From contig OU696576.1 of assembly GCA_916048095.2 (NCBI GenBank), forward strand, positions 2,149,501 through 2,213,500: a stretch of 64,000 bases of DNA. Direction: 5' to 3'. The position numbers and the translations under genes were made by a program. This stretch comes from Sacculina carcini. Taxonomy: Eukaryota; Arthropoda; Thecostraca; Sacculinidae. The notes under the pieces are model-generated. The model was not told the DNA's origin, ran no database searches, and saw nothing but the letters and a program-made list of their open reading frames with translations. This document shows positions 53,354-63,557 of this stretch, in pieces (positions within the stretch are counted from its first letter, which is position 1; each line of letters starts with the position of its first letter).

Positions 53354-53879
53354 TGAGCGCCTTCCAACGAATGGTTCTCATATCGCAAGCCACATATGAT
53401 GAAATGCAAGGTCGAATCATGTCCACAACCACATCCCCTCTAGAGCAAATTCTCGACAAACCTACAGGGAATGCCGAAGCGAAACGGATCGAGTACATGA
53501 ACGCCTGGCGGCCTGAACAGGCTACCGCTCCTGCTCCGTCTGTAGAGTCTGATAAATGGCTCCAACTTGTACCGTCAAGCTATAAAAACAAGCACAATTC
53601 GTGCTTTCCCAATTGAGTACTGTGCTGAGATGGGAAAACAACACCGGTATCATTTATCTCAATAACACACAAATTCCTCGGAGCAATATTGTCGACGTGG
53701 TAAACTATATCGTTCGACGTCCTAAAAGTGTTCCTGAGCCAGCAGGGTGGGCACAACTGCGACAACTGATTGAGTCGTTGAATTTACCGCGAGAAGTTGC
53801 CCCGAATATTCACGGGCAGCGAGTTTCGACAGTCGGCCAACGATCGCCAAATATCTCGCGCAAATGGATAGTAAGCTGA
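53353..53879 (+). pseudogene. Polinton-associated small protein, frameshifted
   Basis: 53353-53616 (starts MSAFQRMVLISQATYDEMQG) stops after LVPSSYKNKHNS; the next frame, from about 53601, continues with LSTVLRWENNTGIIYLNN, SNIVDVVNYIVRRPK and GWAQLRQLIESLNLP. A one-base shift near 53600 explains both. The second half resembles a domain common in Polinton proteins of unknown role (an SNIVDLVN-like motif followed by GW). Confidence 0.55.
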
Positions 53880-54082
53880 TTTGGTCGCAAAGAACAAAAC
53901 ACCTTCATCGTCCAGTACGTAAGCGCTTCGTAAGCAATGCATACACCTCCACTGGACTAAATGATACATGGCAAGTTGATTCGTGCGATGTTTCACGTCT
54001 GCGTGGCCATAACACACAGATGCGTTATTTGTTGGGTGTAATTGACGTATTTAGCAGACAGGCATATGTGCGTGCATTACAT
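53864..54082 (+). pseudogene. Polinton-type integrase, 5' part
   Basis: MDSKLIWSQRT, RPVRKRF, then DTWQVDSCDV with the first catalytic Asp and LLGVIDVFSRQAYVRA. The rve-type integrase would insert the element DNA. Gypsy B interrupts it at 54083; the target ACAT is duplicated and the frame on the far side is in phase. Confidence 0.7.
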
Positions 54083-54894
54083 TGTTGGTAGCCATAGCAA
54101 CCAATAACAAGGAGTCAGAAACTGACTTGTTATCGCGCAAGCACAGAAAATGTGGCACGCGTTCACTATGTATTTTTAGCACAGTCCAGTTGTCAAACGA
54201 GATTTAGCGTTGATAAAACGCCGTGCGATTAGTGCAGCGCGGGAGCAGAAGCGGTGCGTGAAGAGTCTCGCCGCTGAATGACCAGTCTGCACGAGCGATA
54301 TCGAATATCGCTCAGCTCACCGAAAGTTGCCCCCGGCAATAGCACGACCTTCACTCGTTGTGGTGGCAGACCGTGTGTGTGTGTAGAGCGTGTATATGTG
54401 CAGAGCGTGTGTAGGTGCAGAGCGTGCTGCGCGTGGCTAAACTCAAAGGGGTATCCTGGAGCGCAACACGTACATCGAACAGATGGATACATACTAATAT
54501 ATACACTTACACACGCACACACATATATATATACATGTATATATGTATATATACATATATATACACACAATACATTACAGTACATACACATATAGGTTGA
54601 TACACATAAAACGAATAATCGCTAACCACCAATGATACAAATGGACCATTATGCACAAAATATTAGCACTAGCACAAGACAAGACTATGTTCGCAATACT
54701 GTGTGTTCTCCTAACACATGATGCAATACATTACACATGTTTATCGCAGACATTACTCGGAAAATACATGCTACAACATTTGTCATCAATTTTAAACAAT
54801 TACATTTCGTAACTTGCACATGTGAAACACAAAGTTGCGGCAGAATCAGCAAACAATATACATTCACAATTAAAGCGAATGCATGACGCCTACA
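54083..54894 (-). repeat. 3' LTR of gypsy element B
   Basis: 812 bp; contains the pol stop codon (54890-54892) and a 9-bp perfect hairpin, GAGCGATAT (54293-54301) with ATATCGCTC (54305-54313). A TA-rich low-complexity tract lies near 54515-54565. Confidence 0.9.
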
Positions 54895-57800
54895 GGGCCC
54901 TCCCCCTAGAAGTGTCGAGAAGAAACGAGACACGGCGATAACGCACAGGTAGGCGCACGGCACGACCGCTCCTAGTACGCAAAATGGACGGGGGATTTGT
55001 GTATGTGTCGGTGTGTGTAGCTGTGTTTTCATTACCTGACCTGATAGGGTCCGCAGCAGTTGTCGGTACCCGTGGCACGGTTGTTGGAGGCACGATAAGT
55101 TCAGTACTGCCACCGTCGTCTCGATCATCTGGCGGGTCAGGGGTTGAAGCTGGCTGCACATCTTCGACGAAGGCTGGTTTGCAGCGATCGATGGAGACAA
55201 CTGCACGCTCGCTGTTAGTCCGGATCGTGATCAGTTTGTCCGTACGATGAATGACGGGAAACGGGCCGTCATACGGACAGTCGAGCGGGTATCTGTGTTT
55301 GTCCCGACGGACAAACACGTGTGTTGCCGTCTTCAGTGCTGCCGGAACGAACGATGGCTGATTGACTGCTCGTGGAAGTCGTGGTCGGAGTTTGCGCATG
55401 TGATTGCGCAGCGATGAAGCGAATGAAGCCGGGTCGCTGGCTGTCTGTGTTGAGTCGCTGATCAACTCGCCAGGAAGTCGCAGGGACGTTCCGTAGACCA
55501 GTTCGGCTGAGCACGCACCGACATCAGTTTTGTGTGTCGACCGTATGCCCAACAAGGCCATGGGCAAAACATCCATCCATGATGTGTGTTCAGCAGCGCG
55601 CAAACTTGCTTTGAGCTGCCGATGGAAGCGTTCAGCCATGCCGTTGCTGCTTGGATGATAACTGGTGGTGCGTATGCGCTGACAGCCAAGCAGTCGAGTG
55701 AGTTCGGACCACAGAGACGATTCGAATTGTGCCCCACGATCTGTTGTGATGGTTGTCGGCACGCCAAAGCGTGAGACCCACTGATGGAGAAACGCGCGTG
55801 CAACTGTTACTGCGCGAATATCCGGCAGAGGAATGGCTTCTGGCCAGCGCGAAAATCTGTCCACGCATGTGAGGAGGTATGACTGACCTTGTGACGGTGG
55901 CAGTGGTCCGACGATGTCCACGTGCACGTGACTGAAGCGCTCTCCAGGTGGCTGAAATGGTTGCACCGCGCTCTTCGTGTGACGGGTAACTTTCGCTCGT
56001 TGACACTGCAGGCATGTTCGGGTCCACTTGCGCACGTCGCGGTCCATGTTCGGCCACACGAAGCGTGACGAGACAAGCTTCACAGTTGCATCGATGCCTG
56101 GATGTGAAAGGTTGTGCAGAGAAGACGTGTAAGGCCGGCGTAATGCTGTTGGAAGCACTGGGCGAGGTCGACCGGTGGACTCGTCGCACAAAACTTTCGC
56201 TTCGCCGAACATGACATCGCGTAGCTTCAGCGATGACGTCGAGTTGCGAAGCGTCTCCAACGAAGTGTCTTCTCGTTGCGCCGCAGCTAGGGAGACGTAA
56301 TCGTCGACTTGGCACGACGGAACAGTCAGTACAGCTGCTGTTCTGGAAAGTGCATCAGCCACTGTGTTTTGGCTGCCAGGCAGGTGTCGGATCTCTGACA
56401 CAAATTGGCTGATGAAATCCAGATGTCGTAGCTCGCGAGGCGAATATTTCTCCGACATGGAAGGCAAAGCATGCACGAGAGGGCGATGGTCGGTGAACAC
56501 GATGACGTCACGGCCTTCGATCGTGTAGCGGAAGTGGCGAACTGCCGAGTACACTCCGAGCAGCTCTCTTCCGAATGTGCTGTATCGCCGTTCAGTAGAC
56601 GTCAGAGTCTTGGAAAAGTAGCTGAGGGGCTGCCACAGACCATTGGTGTGCTGTTGTAATACTCCGCCAACACCAGTGTCCGACGCGTCGACCAGGATGC
56701 TCAAGGGAGCACCGGGGATTTGGTGTGCCAGCATACTGCTATCTGCCAGGGCTGCTTTGGCTGCATGGAAAGTGTCGATGCTCTGTTGCGTCCATGCTAC
56801 CGGAGCTTTGGAGCGTTTGGCGCGGTGTGTGAGAAGAGCGTGCAGAGGTTGTAATACAGCAGCTGCGTTGGGTATAAAGCGGTGGTAATACGCCACCATA
56901 CCCAAAAATCGACGAAGCTGAGACTGGCTGTTCGGCTGTGGAAATTCTTTGATGGCGCGAACTTTGTCGTCGAGTGGGAAAATGCCGCCGGATGTAACGC
57001 GGTGTCCGAGAAAGGAGACAGAGTCGCGGCCAAACACACACTTGCTCTTGTTGATGACTACGCCGTAGGACTGCAGTCTCTGGAAGACGGCGCGAAGGTG
57101 TCTTAGGTGTTCGTCTTTGCTTGCTGATGCCACCAAAATATCGTCGAGGTATGCGAAGCAGCCGTCAGCACCGCGCAGAACTTCGTCGATGAAGCGCTGG
57201 AACGTGGAACCGGCGTTGCGCAGACCGAATGGCATTCGCACCATCTCGTACAGACCAAACGGCGTGGCGATGGCTGTCTTTGCGACGTCTGCGGACTCCA
57301 CGGGAATTTGGTGGTATGCACGGACCAGGTCCACTGTGGAGAAGATGTTGCAGCCGCTGAGTTTCGCCGAAAAGTCTCGAAGGTACGGAAGTGGGTACCG
57401 GTCCGGAAGCGTTTGTGCGTTGAGTGCCCGGTAGTCACCACACGGTCTCCATTGGCCGGGTGATTTCTTGGGCACCATGTGGAGAGGCGATGACCAAGCA
57501 CTCTTGGACGGACGAATGATATCCAAGCGCAGCATGTTGTCAAATTCGTGCTTGGCGATGTTGGCTCTGTCTGGGGCTAAACGCCGAGGGCGAATGTGGA
57601 TCGGCGGGCCCTTGGTCACGATGTGGTGTGTCACATTGTGCTTGACTGAACCAGTTGTGCGTTCTTGCGTGATTTCGGGAAACGACGCAACTAGGCGCTC
57701 GTACGGGTCGGTGGGGTCATTGACCAATCGTATGCCAATCGAGGCTATGCGTGAAGCTGAACCCTTAGCACACACGTCTCCTTTATGTAGCAGCTGCTTT

Positions 57801-58222
57801 TTGGCGACGTCGACGACCAGTTGATTGGCTGCGAGGAAATCAGTGCCGAGGATAGGCATGCTAACGTCGGCCACAAGCACGCACCAGACGAAAGTTCTTG
57901 AGCTGAAAACAATTCTGGTCTTGTATGTCCCGAAGACTGCAATTTTTGAGCCGTTGGCAGCTTGAAGCATCTGATCTTGTCTGTGCGCTTGCAGCTTGAT
58001 GTGTCTCGGCACGAAGCCCCTGGGAACCACACTGACTTGCGCGCCGGTATCAATCAAGAACCGCTGACCGGATGTTTCGTCTTCGATGAAGAGGAGAGAT
58101 GCGCTTATACGTGAGCCACCAGTGCACTGCGCGATGTGTTGGTGGCTTGCTAGTTTAAATGCCACGAGCAAGGAGGCGTGCAGCGACGCGCTGATGAGCC
58201 GAACCGGGCATGGTAAAAGCAC
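54890..58222 (-). CDS. Pol of gypsy element B (protease, RT, RNase H, integrase)
   Basis: 1,110 codons from the first ATG, probably expressed as Gag-Pol by frameshift. Protease [12 protein letters not shown] (about residue 57), RT with [10 protein letters not shown] (about 357), RNase [12 protein letters not shown], integrase zinc part HNLSHPG to CLQCQ, core [10 protein letters not shown] (about 767), [10 protein letters not shown] (about 830) and MAERFHRQL (about 862). All catalytic residues are present. The last codons (SRGRAL) run over the purine tract and the stop lies inside the 3' LTR. Confidence 0.92.
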   Translation of the reverse strand: MLLPCPVRLISASLHASLLVAFKLASHQHIAQCTGGSRISASLLFIEDETSGQRFLIDTGAQVSVVPRGFVPRHIKLQAHRQDQMLQAANGSKIAVFGTYKTRIVFSSRTFVWCVLVADVSMPILGTDFLAANQLVVDVAKKQLLHKGDVCAKGSASRIASIGIRLVNDPTDPYERLVASFPEITQERTTGSVKHNVTHHIVTKGPPIHIRPRRLAPDRANIAKHEFDNMLRLDIIRPSKSAWSSPLHMVPKKSPGQWRPCGDYRALNAQTLPDRYPLPYLRDFSAKLSGCNIFSTVDLVRAYHQIPVESADVAKTAIATPFGLYEMVRMPFGLRNAGSTFQRFIDEVLRGADGCFAYLDDILVASASKDEHLRHLRAVFQRLQSYGVVINKSKCVFGRDSVSFLGHRVTSGGIFPLDDKVRAIKEFPQPNSQSQLRRFLGMVAYYHRFIPNAAAVLQPLHALLTHRAKRSKAPVAWTQQSIDTFHAAKAALADSSMLAHQIPGAPLSILVDASDTGVGGVLQQHTNGLWQPLSYFSKTLTSTERRYSTFGRELLGVYSAVRHFRYTIEGRDVIVFTDHRPLVHALPSMSEKYSPRELRHLDFISQFVSEIRHLPGSQNTVADALSRTAAVLTVPSCQVDDYVSLAAAQREDTSLETLRNSTSSLKLRDVMFGEAKVLCDESTGRPRPVLPTALRRPYTSSLHNLSHPGIDATVKLVSSRFVWPNMDRDVRKWTRTCLQCQRAKVTRHTKSAVQPFQPPGERFSHVHVDIVGPLPPSQGQSYLLTCVDRFSRWPEAIPLPDIRAVTVARAFLHQWVSRFGVPTTITTDRGAQFESSLWSELTRLLGCQRIRTTSYHPSSNGMAERFHRQLKASLRAAEHTSWMDVLPMALLGIRSTHKTDVGACSAELVYGTSLRLPGELISDSTQTASDPASFASSLRNHMRKLRPRLPRAVNQPSFVPAALKTATHVFVRRDKHRYPLDCPYDGPFPVIHRTDKLITIRTNSERAVVSIDRCKPAFVEDVQPASTPDPPDDRDDGGSTELIVPPTTVPRVPTTAADPIRSGNENTATHTDTYTNPPSILRTRSGRAVRLPVRYRRVSFLLDTSRGRAL
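54895..54908 (-). other. Polypurine tract of gypsy element B
   Basis: AGGGGGAGGGCCC directly before the LTR TGTAGGCG on the minus strand, overlapping pol codons. Confidence 0.7.
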
Positions 58223-59073
58223 AGGCGCGGTTGGTTCGGGCTGCGGCGCGCTGGTGAGCCGTCTCGTGAGCGAGCATCCGGTGATGGAGAACGGCGTCGG
58301 GTTCTGTCGCGTGAGTTGCTCCTGTATCGTGTCGGAAAAGGTGCGTAATTTGACATCGTCGCGTTGTCTCGGGCTGCCATTGCCGATTCAAGGCGTTTGT
58401 GTGAATGTTCCAGCTGCTCAATTTTGGCGAGCAGGATAGCCATGTTGTCCTCTGTTGGTGGCGGCGGCAAAGAAACAGCTGTCACTGCTTGGGCCGCTTG
58501 TGTAGCCTCCAGGTAGCGGTCGGCGGCATTGGCGAGCTCATCGAGTTGAGCAGATGTTGGCAGAAGAGAGAGTGCTGCTCGTGTCCCTTGTGGCAGTCGC
58601 TGTAGAAACAGCGTGCGCAGCAAGCCGGTGTCTTCTGGCGTGTCGCCTGCCGCTGCCAGCTCGTTGCGCATGCAGCGCAGTAGAGCCGATGGCCGTTGGT
58701 CACCCAGCTGCTGTCGTGAAAGCAGCGCTTCCAGGCGAGACGTACGCGATTGTGCCAGACGAGACTGCAGGGCGGTACTCAACGCAGCGAACGATCTTGA
58801 TGTGCGAATGACATCCTTCACTTGAGCTGCCACTGTGATGGGAAGATTTGCCACAATCATCTTGAAGCGGGTCTCGTCAGAGGAAATCCCAGCGATGTCG
58901 AATGCGCACTCAACCTGAATGAGCCACATCTCGGGTTCCTCGGCTGAAAAAGGTGGCAGGCGGAATGTAGCCATCGGGCGTACTTCGGAAGTAGCCGTTT
59001 GCGCAGCTGCGTCTGGGGACATGTCACTCTTGAAAGTGTCCGTAAGACGGGAGTCACCACTGTTGGTAGCCAT
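58150..59073 (-). CDS. Gag of gypsy element B
   Basis: 307 residues from [10 protein letters not shown], whose ATG is inside the LTR; a longer ORF reaches 59160 but extends further into the LTR. Motifs parallel Gag [45 protein letters not shown]. The C-terminus has [18 protein letters not shown], the CsRn1-type zinc motif, and ends SWHLN. The codons TTA AAC just before TAG are part of the heptamer TTTAAAC. Confidence 0.9.
   Translation of the reverse strand: MATNSGDSRLTDTFKSDMSPDAAAQTATSEVRPMATFRLPPFSAEEPEMWLIQVECAFDIAGISSDETRFKMIVANLPITVAAQVKDVIRTSRSFAALSTALQSRLAQSRTSRLEALLSRQQLGDQRPSALLRCMRNELAAAGDTPEDTGLLRTLFLQRLPQGTRAALSLLPTSAQLDELANAADRYLEATQAAQAVTAVSLPPPPTEDNMAILLAKIEQLEHSHKRLESAMAARDNATMSNYAPFPTRYRSNSRDRTRRRSPSPDARSRDGSPARRSPNQPRLCFYHARFGSSARRCTPPCSWHLN
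58153..58159 (-). promoter_or_regulatory. -1 frameshift slippery site TTTAAAC (element B)
   Basis: In gag phase T TTA AAC followed by TAG; the -1 frame reads TTT AAA CTA, which is pol (AFKLASHQH). Five nt after the heptamer a perfect 8-bp stem, AGCCACCA (58140-58147) with TGGTGGCT (58114-58121), encloses an 18-nt loop. UUUAAAC is the well-known coronavirus slippery heptamer. Use here is inferred. Confidence 0.75.
59048..59059 (-). other. Primer binding site candidate (element B)
   Basis: TGGTGACTCCCG one base from the LTR. The first seven bases match the tRNA-Trp-type site of element A; the rest is weaker, so the primer tRNA may be Trp or a related tRNA. Confidence 0.55.
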
Positions 59074-59872
59074 AGCAACCAATAACAAGGAGTCAGAAAC
59101 TGACTGGTTATCGCGCAAGCACAGAAAATGTGGCACGCGTTCACTATGTATTTTTAGCACAGTCCAGTTGTCAAACGAGATTTAGCGTTGATAAAACGCC
59201 GTGCGATTAGTGCAGCGCGGGAGCAGAAGCGGTGCGTGAAGAGTCTCGCCGCTGAATGACCAGTCTGCACGAGCGATATCGAATATCGCTCAGCTCACCG
59301 AAAGTTGCCCCCGGCAATAGCACGACCTTCACTCGTTGTGGTGGCAGACCGTGTGTGTGTGTAGAGCGTGTATATGTGCAGAGCGTGTGTAGGTGCAGAG
59401 CGTGCTGCGCGTGGCTAAACTCAAAGGGGTATCCTGGAGCGCAACACGTACATCGAACAGATGGATACATACTAATATATACACTTACACACGCACACAC
59501 ATATATATATACATGTATATATGTATATATACATATATATACACACAATACATTACAGTACATACACATATAGGTTGATACACATAAAACGAATAATCGC
59601 TAACCACCAATGATACAAATGGACCATTATGCACAAAATATTAGCACTAGCACAAGACAAGACTATGTTCGCAATACTGTGTGTTCTCCTAACACATGAT
59701 GCAATACATTACACATGTTTATCGCAGACATTACTCGGAAAATACATGCTACAACATTTGTCATCAATTTTAAACAATTACATTTCGTAACTTGCACATG
59801 TGAAACACAAAGTTGCGGCAGAATCAGCAAACAATATACATTCACAATTAAAGCGAATGCATGACGCCTACA
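59061..59872 (-). repeat. 5' LTR of gypsy element B
   Basis: 812 bp, nearly identical to 54083-54894. The gag start codon (59071-59073) lies 13 nt inside its end. Confidence 0.9.
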
Positions 59873-59876
59873 ACAT

Positions 59877-60481
59877 AGTAAGCGGGGACCTGCCGTGGCC
59901 AAATCAATTAACCATATTCTCACCAACAATCGCACACCGATTCAAATAATGAGCGACCATGGTGGTGAATTCACAGGGAGAGAATTTCAACGTGTAATGA
60001 AAGAGCACAACGTGTATCATTATACGATATCTACAATCTACACGGAAGGCGACGACATCTACACGGAAGGCGTGGATAATTGAACGATTTTTCCGTACTC
60101 TGCTCTCGCTGATACACAAGTTTATGACCGAAAACAACATAAAACACTGTCAGAAATCTACCTCAATTGGTGAACTTGTATAACAGCACTGTACATAGAT
60201 CAATCGGTATGGCACCTCGCGCTGTAACTTTATCAAATCAATACTTGGTCAACACATTGTCTCGCAAAAAGCAAACACCAAAGCTTCGCGTAGGCGATCA
60301 TGTGCGAATGTTTATACCGAAAACTCTATTTGAAAAAGGATATCGACAGACATTTAGCAACGAAACGTTCAAAATTAATTCCATATACAAACGTCGATCA
60401 ATTCCCATGTATAAGCTGTGTGATGATGATGGAAATATGATTACCGGGACATTTCACTATCAAGAACGTCAACGTGTTTGA
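59877..60481 (+). pseudogene. Polinton-type integrase, 3' part
   Basis: It resumes in phase after gypsy B with AKSINHILTNNRTPIQIMSD and DHGGEF (second catalytic Asp). A 21-bp direct duplication (60036-60051 and 60057-60072) is followed by a stop at about 60081; the region of the catalytic Glu is then in another frame. The last frame, 60167-60481, has a chromatin-reader-like tail (LRVGDHVRMF, KGYRQTFSNETFKI), common at the end of Polinton integrases. Confidence 0.65.
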
Positions 60482-60490
60482 ACACAACAT

Positions 60491-60787
60491 GCATATTGTA
60501 CATTGTCTTTGCGACCGTTTTAATTACTGATTTAGTCAAACCATTTTGTATGAATAGGGCACCAATTTCGGCTATAATTGAAAATTATTCTATTCACGCC
60601 TCTGCCAAACATCGACTTGGCGATCCCAATATATCGTGACGCAAACAAATGTGACGCCAAATAATTATTGAATACAAATGTGACGCAAAATGGCTTTTAA
60701 AGACAAAAAATAATATTCAGCCCTATTAAACACGCTTCGAAAACACGGTTAGAATAAAGAATACATAGAATAAAGAATAAGAAAAAT
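60491..60787. other. AT-rich stretch, no gene recognised
   Basis: Holds two GTGACGC-containing near-repeats (60650 and 60680) and AGAATAAAGAATA repeats near 60750. It may be the remaining flank of the Polinton-like fragment. Confidence 0.4.
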
Positions 60788-60945
60788 AAATACAAATGTT
60801 GCGCTAAAGAGACAAATAAAATAATTTAGAGACAAATGTGGCGCTAAAGAGACAAATAAAATAATTTAGAGAAAAAAGTGGCGCTAAAGAGACAAATAGA
60901 ATAATTTAGAGACAAATGTGGCGCTAAAGAGACAAATATGTCTAG
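60788..60945 (+). repeat. 40-bp tandem repeat, about four copies
   Basis: Units of GAGACAAATGTGGCGCTAAA then GAGACAAATAAAATAATTTA, each holding GAGACAAAT twice. Confidence 0.85.
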
Positions 60946-61093
60946 TTCCAATAGCAAGCGCTATATATACACCTATTACACATCACCTGTAAAACGCTGC
61001 TGTCGCCGATCTCTGCAGACGCTGGCTTGGAGACACGAGGACCACGGTTCGAAACCCGTCAGGTATGTATATTTCAAATACATAAAAATAAAA

Positions 61094-61155
61094 GTTAGGT
61101 TAGGTAGAGAACAAAGAAAAAGTTAGGTTAGGTTGGGTTAGGTTAGGTTGGGTTA
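61094..61155 (+). repeat. Telomere-type (TTAGG)n with TTGGG variants
   Basis: AGTTAGGTTAGG runs with GGTTGGGTTAGG variants, about 60 bp with one interruption. It lies just left of the truncated end of gypsy element C. Confidence 0.75.
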
Positions 61156-61157
61156 GG

Positions 61158-62675
61158 TCAGATTAAGGCCAAAAAAATGACGTCAGAGGGGGGCCTGAGT
61201 AATGTGAACAAATGTAACAAAGTGTTGAACTCTACTACTGCATCATTCCAAGGAAACTCTAGACAAGATGCGTGGGCTAGCACCCGTTTTCTGGCCTCAA
61301 AAGCAGAGTTTTGAGCCTCTGTCCAGTGAAAAAGTGCGTTGACCGGAACTTCACACGTCATGGAGTAGCTGTACCAGCGCTGCAAGGCCTGGGATAAATC
61401 GATGTAAATGATTGATCATACCCAAATAGCGTTTGCACTCATGAATCTTTCCTGGTGGATGTATAGCGACAAGATCAGCCACTTTGTCCGGCAGGGGTTC
61501 GATGCCGTCGGCGGAAACTTTCAAGCCGAGAAAGCGCACTTCAGAACACATTTTTCTGGTTTGATGCCCAGGCTAGCATTTTGGAGGCGGCGAAACAGCT
61601 CGTAAAGATCGCGGCGGTGCTGCTCAGCATCCGGTGAGTAGATCAAGATGTCTTAAATGTACACGTAAATATGAGACATACCGCGAATCACTGAATCCAT
61701 CAGTCGCTGAAACGTCTGCGCAGCGTTGGACAAGCCAAATGGCATGCATCGGTATTCAAACAGACCGAAAGGGGTTGTGATCGCTGTCTTCTTCTGGTCC
61801 GGTTCGTACACAGGAATTTGAGAGAACGCCCGTGCGAGGTCGACAGTGCTGAAGACTGTTGCTCCACTCAGCCGATCTGCAAACGTCTGTAGGTGAGGTA
61901 CCGGGTACCGGTCAGGAACAGTGAGTGCGTTGAGACGCTCATAGCAACCCACCATTCGGTAGGACCTTCCTCCGTCTTTGTCAGCCAGATGGATCGGGCT
62001 GGACCACGGAGATGAAGATGGTACCACAATACCCTGATTGACCAGATATTCCAGCTCATCCTTCGCTGCTGTAAATTTTGCCGATATGAGGCGACGTGGT
62101 CAGGCGTATACCGGATTTCCACGAGTTATTATTCGGTGCTCAACTCCTGGATTTGTGACGGCGGGGAATCCAGACGGCGGAGTCGACAGCTGCTTGAACA
62201 CGCTCGAAAAGCGTATGTCACAGAACAACTTGCCGTCGCCTTCCTTCTGATCATCAGATCGAACATGTTCGAGCAGAGGATGTCTGTCGTGTTTGTGTAT
62301 GTGACTGGCAGTTGACAGAAATGTCGCGCTATCGGTTTGCCGGTGACTGCGCATATCTACCATCAGTCCGAACTCACGTAGGAAATCTGCACCGAGAATC
62401 GGTGTGGGCACTGCTGCTACAATTAATTTAAACGAGTATGACCAACCCAGGCCGAGATCCACGTTCAGGTCGCGTCCGATCTTGTACACAGGTATTATGG
62501 AACCGTTGGCGGCGCGGACCCTTGGTCGGTGTAGAACACAGTGGTCCTCTTGGTCCTCTTGGTCTGCAGGTAGCAAGGAGACTTCAGAACCGCTGTCAAC
62601 GAGATATATTCGACCCGTGAGATCAGTGACATACAAGAGATGGCACTCACGATCGCTGCAGCCAGGCGTCGCCAT
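61158..62675 (-). pseudogene. Pol of gypsy element C (broken)
   Basis: 62675-62100: protease (IYLVDSGSEVSLLPA, PILGADFLREFGL). 62027-61653: RT (FSTVDLARAFSQIPV, MPFGLSNAAQTFQRLMDSV), then YVYI-stop-DIL, so the first Asp of the catalytic pair is replaced by TAA. 61551-61351: KVSADGIEPLPDKV and YLGMINHLHRFIPG. The last piece has FHWTEAQNSAFEARK, the RT/RNase H linker, and then the element ends. Confidence 0.8.
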
Positions 62676-62699
62676 TACCGTCGACTACTCGGCTCGTTT

Positions 62700-63486
62700 C
62701 CCGGAAAGTTTTTGAAGTGACTTGTGAACGTACAGGCCCCGAGACACTTGCGGGCTGCGGGGCCGAACTTACGATTCAGGCGGCACCACCGGTCAGTGAA
62801 GGAGGTCGGCTGCGATTACTTATGACGTGAGGGCCTTTGCCTCCGTTGTGGCCATGGTGATTGTACAGTTGCCTTACCTCCGCTGCTACTAAATCTCACC
62901 GCATTAGCTGTGTGATCCACGTCGTTTTCGCTGTCATTCGGAGTCACATGCGCCACCACAGGGAGGGTCGGCAGAGCTGGTTGATGGTAAGTATCAGCGC
63001 GTATGGCGACATCGCGGAGACAATCACTGTTGAGCCAGTCGCGGCAGAGCAACTGCAGATTGTCAGGCATTCTGCACAGGAAAACCTCACGAATAATTTG
63101 ATGGTCCGTGTCGTCTGGATAAATAATGGCAAGATCCTCGAATAACTTTGATGGTTTTCTTGAGCCGAGCTGTCTTGGAAGGCTCTCGAATCATCTGAAG
63201 CGCTCCGCAGAAGTGAGCTGTAGTCTGCTCCTCAATCTGCGCTGCAGAAGATCGTAGCAGTCTGAAGCAAGAGGCGACTGAGACAAAATGTCTTTTACAA
63301 GTCGAAATTGAGACGGTGGCAGTTTCGCGAGAACTTTGCGGAGCTTTGTTGTCTGCTTAGAAATGTTCCCGTCTTCAAGCAGATTGTCGCACATTAACAG
63401 CCGTGTGTCAATGTCGATCTCATCGAAAGCTGGCAATTTGACGCGAACTGGAGCGCAAAAAACATCGGTTTTTCATCCGGCATGTT
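62700..63486 (-). pseudogene. Gag of gypsy element C (broken)
   Basis: The start MPDEKPMFFA is at about 63483; a frameshift follows soon after. 63436-63191 gives PAFDEIDIDTRLLM and LPPSQFRLVKDILSQSP, the usual gypsy capsid start. A further frame gives FLCRMPDNLQLLCRDWLN. Near 62735-62790 the zinc motif CRLNRKFGPAARKCLGAC keeps the three Cys, but Asn replaces the His of elements A and B. Confidence 0.65.
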
Positions 63487-63542
63487 GGCTGTTGACAAGA
63501 AGCTAATCTCGTTTGGATCGCTGAAAATTTCGTTCGAAGAAA

Positions 63543-63555
63543 GTCGGGGTCACCA
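63543..63555 (-). other. Primer binding site, tRNA-Trp (element C)
   Basis: TGGTGACCCCGAC, the best match of the three elements to the complement of the tRNA-Trp 3' end, two bases from the LTR end. Confidence 0.7.
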
Positions 63556-63557
63556 CT

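Larger units (their letters stand above)
54083..59872 (-). mobile_element. Gypsy element B, CsRn1-type LTR retrotransposon
   Basis: 5,790 bp with two 812-bp LTRs (start TGTTGG, end TACA on the plus strand) flanked by the 4-bp duplication ACAT (54079-54082 and 59873-59876). I noticed a single LTR difference (T/G in GACTTGTTATC), so it is very young. It has the same plan as element A: gag start in the LTR, TGGTGAC primer site, -1 gag-pol overlap, C-x2-H-x9-C-x3-C Gag motif, no env. Pol is open throughout, so it may be active. Confidence 0.92.
52141..60490 (+). mobile_element. Polinton/Maverick-like fragment interrupted by gypsy B
   Basis: Coding pieces in order: small membrane ORF, FtsK/HerA-type packaging ATPase (broken), a short basic protein with C-terminal hydrophobic segment, a frameshifted small protein, and a retroviral-type integrase split by gypsy B. 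This set fits Polintons and the adintovirus-like viruses related to them. Protein-primed DNA polymerase, protease and capsid genes are not in the window, nor are clear terminal inverted repeats, so it is a decayed partial copy. Confidence 0.6.
61158..63557 (-). mobile_element. Gypsy element C (decayed, truncated)
   Basis: Minus strand: LTR end at 63558, tRNA-Trp-type primer site, broken gag, broken pol that stops within RNase H near 61190. Gag zinc motif and primer site relate it to elements A and B, but it is much older. Integrase and the 3' LTR are missing. Confidence 0.75.

Noticed and set aside
54229..54595. Identical ORFs at 54229-54595 and 59207-59573 as duplicated genes
   Set aside because: They are the two LTRs of gypsy element B.
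61010..61065. tRNA gene suggested by GGTTCGAAACCC
   Set aside because: Only a box B-like T-arm is seen; no acceptor, D-arm or anticodon stem could be paired.
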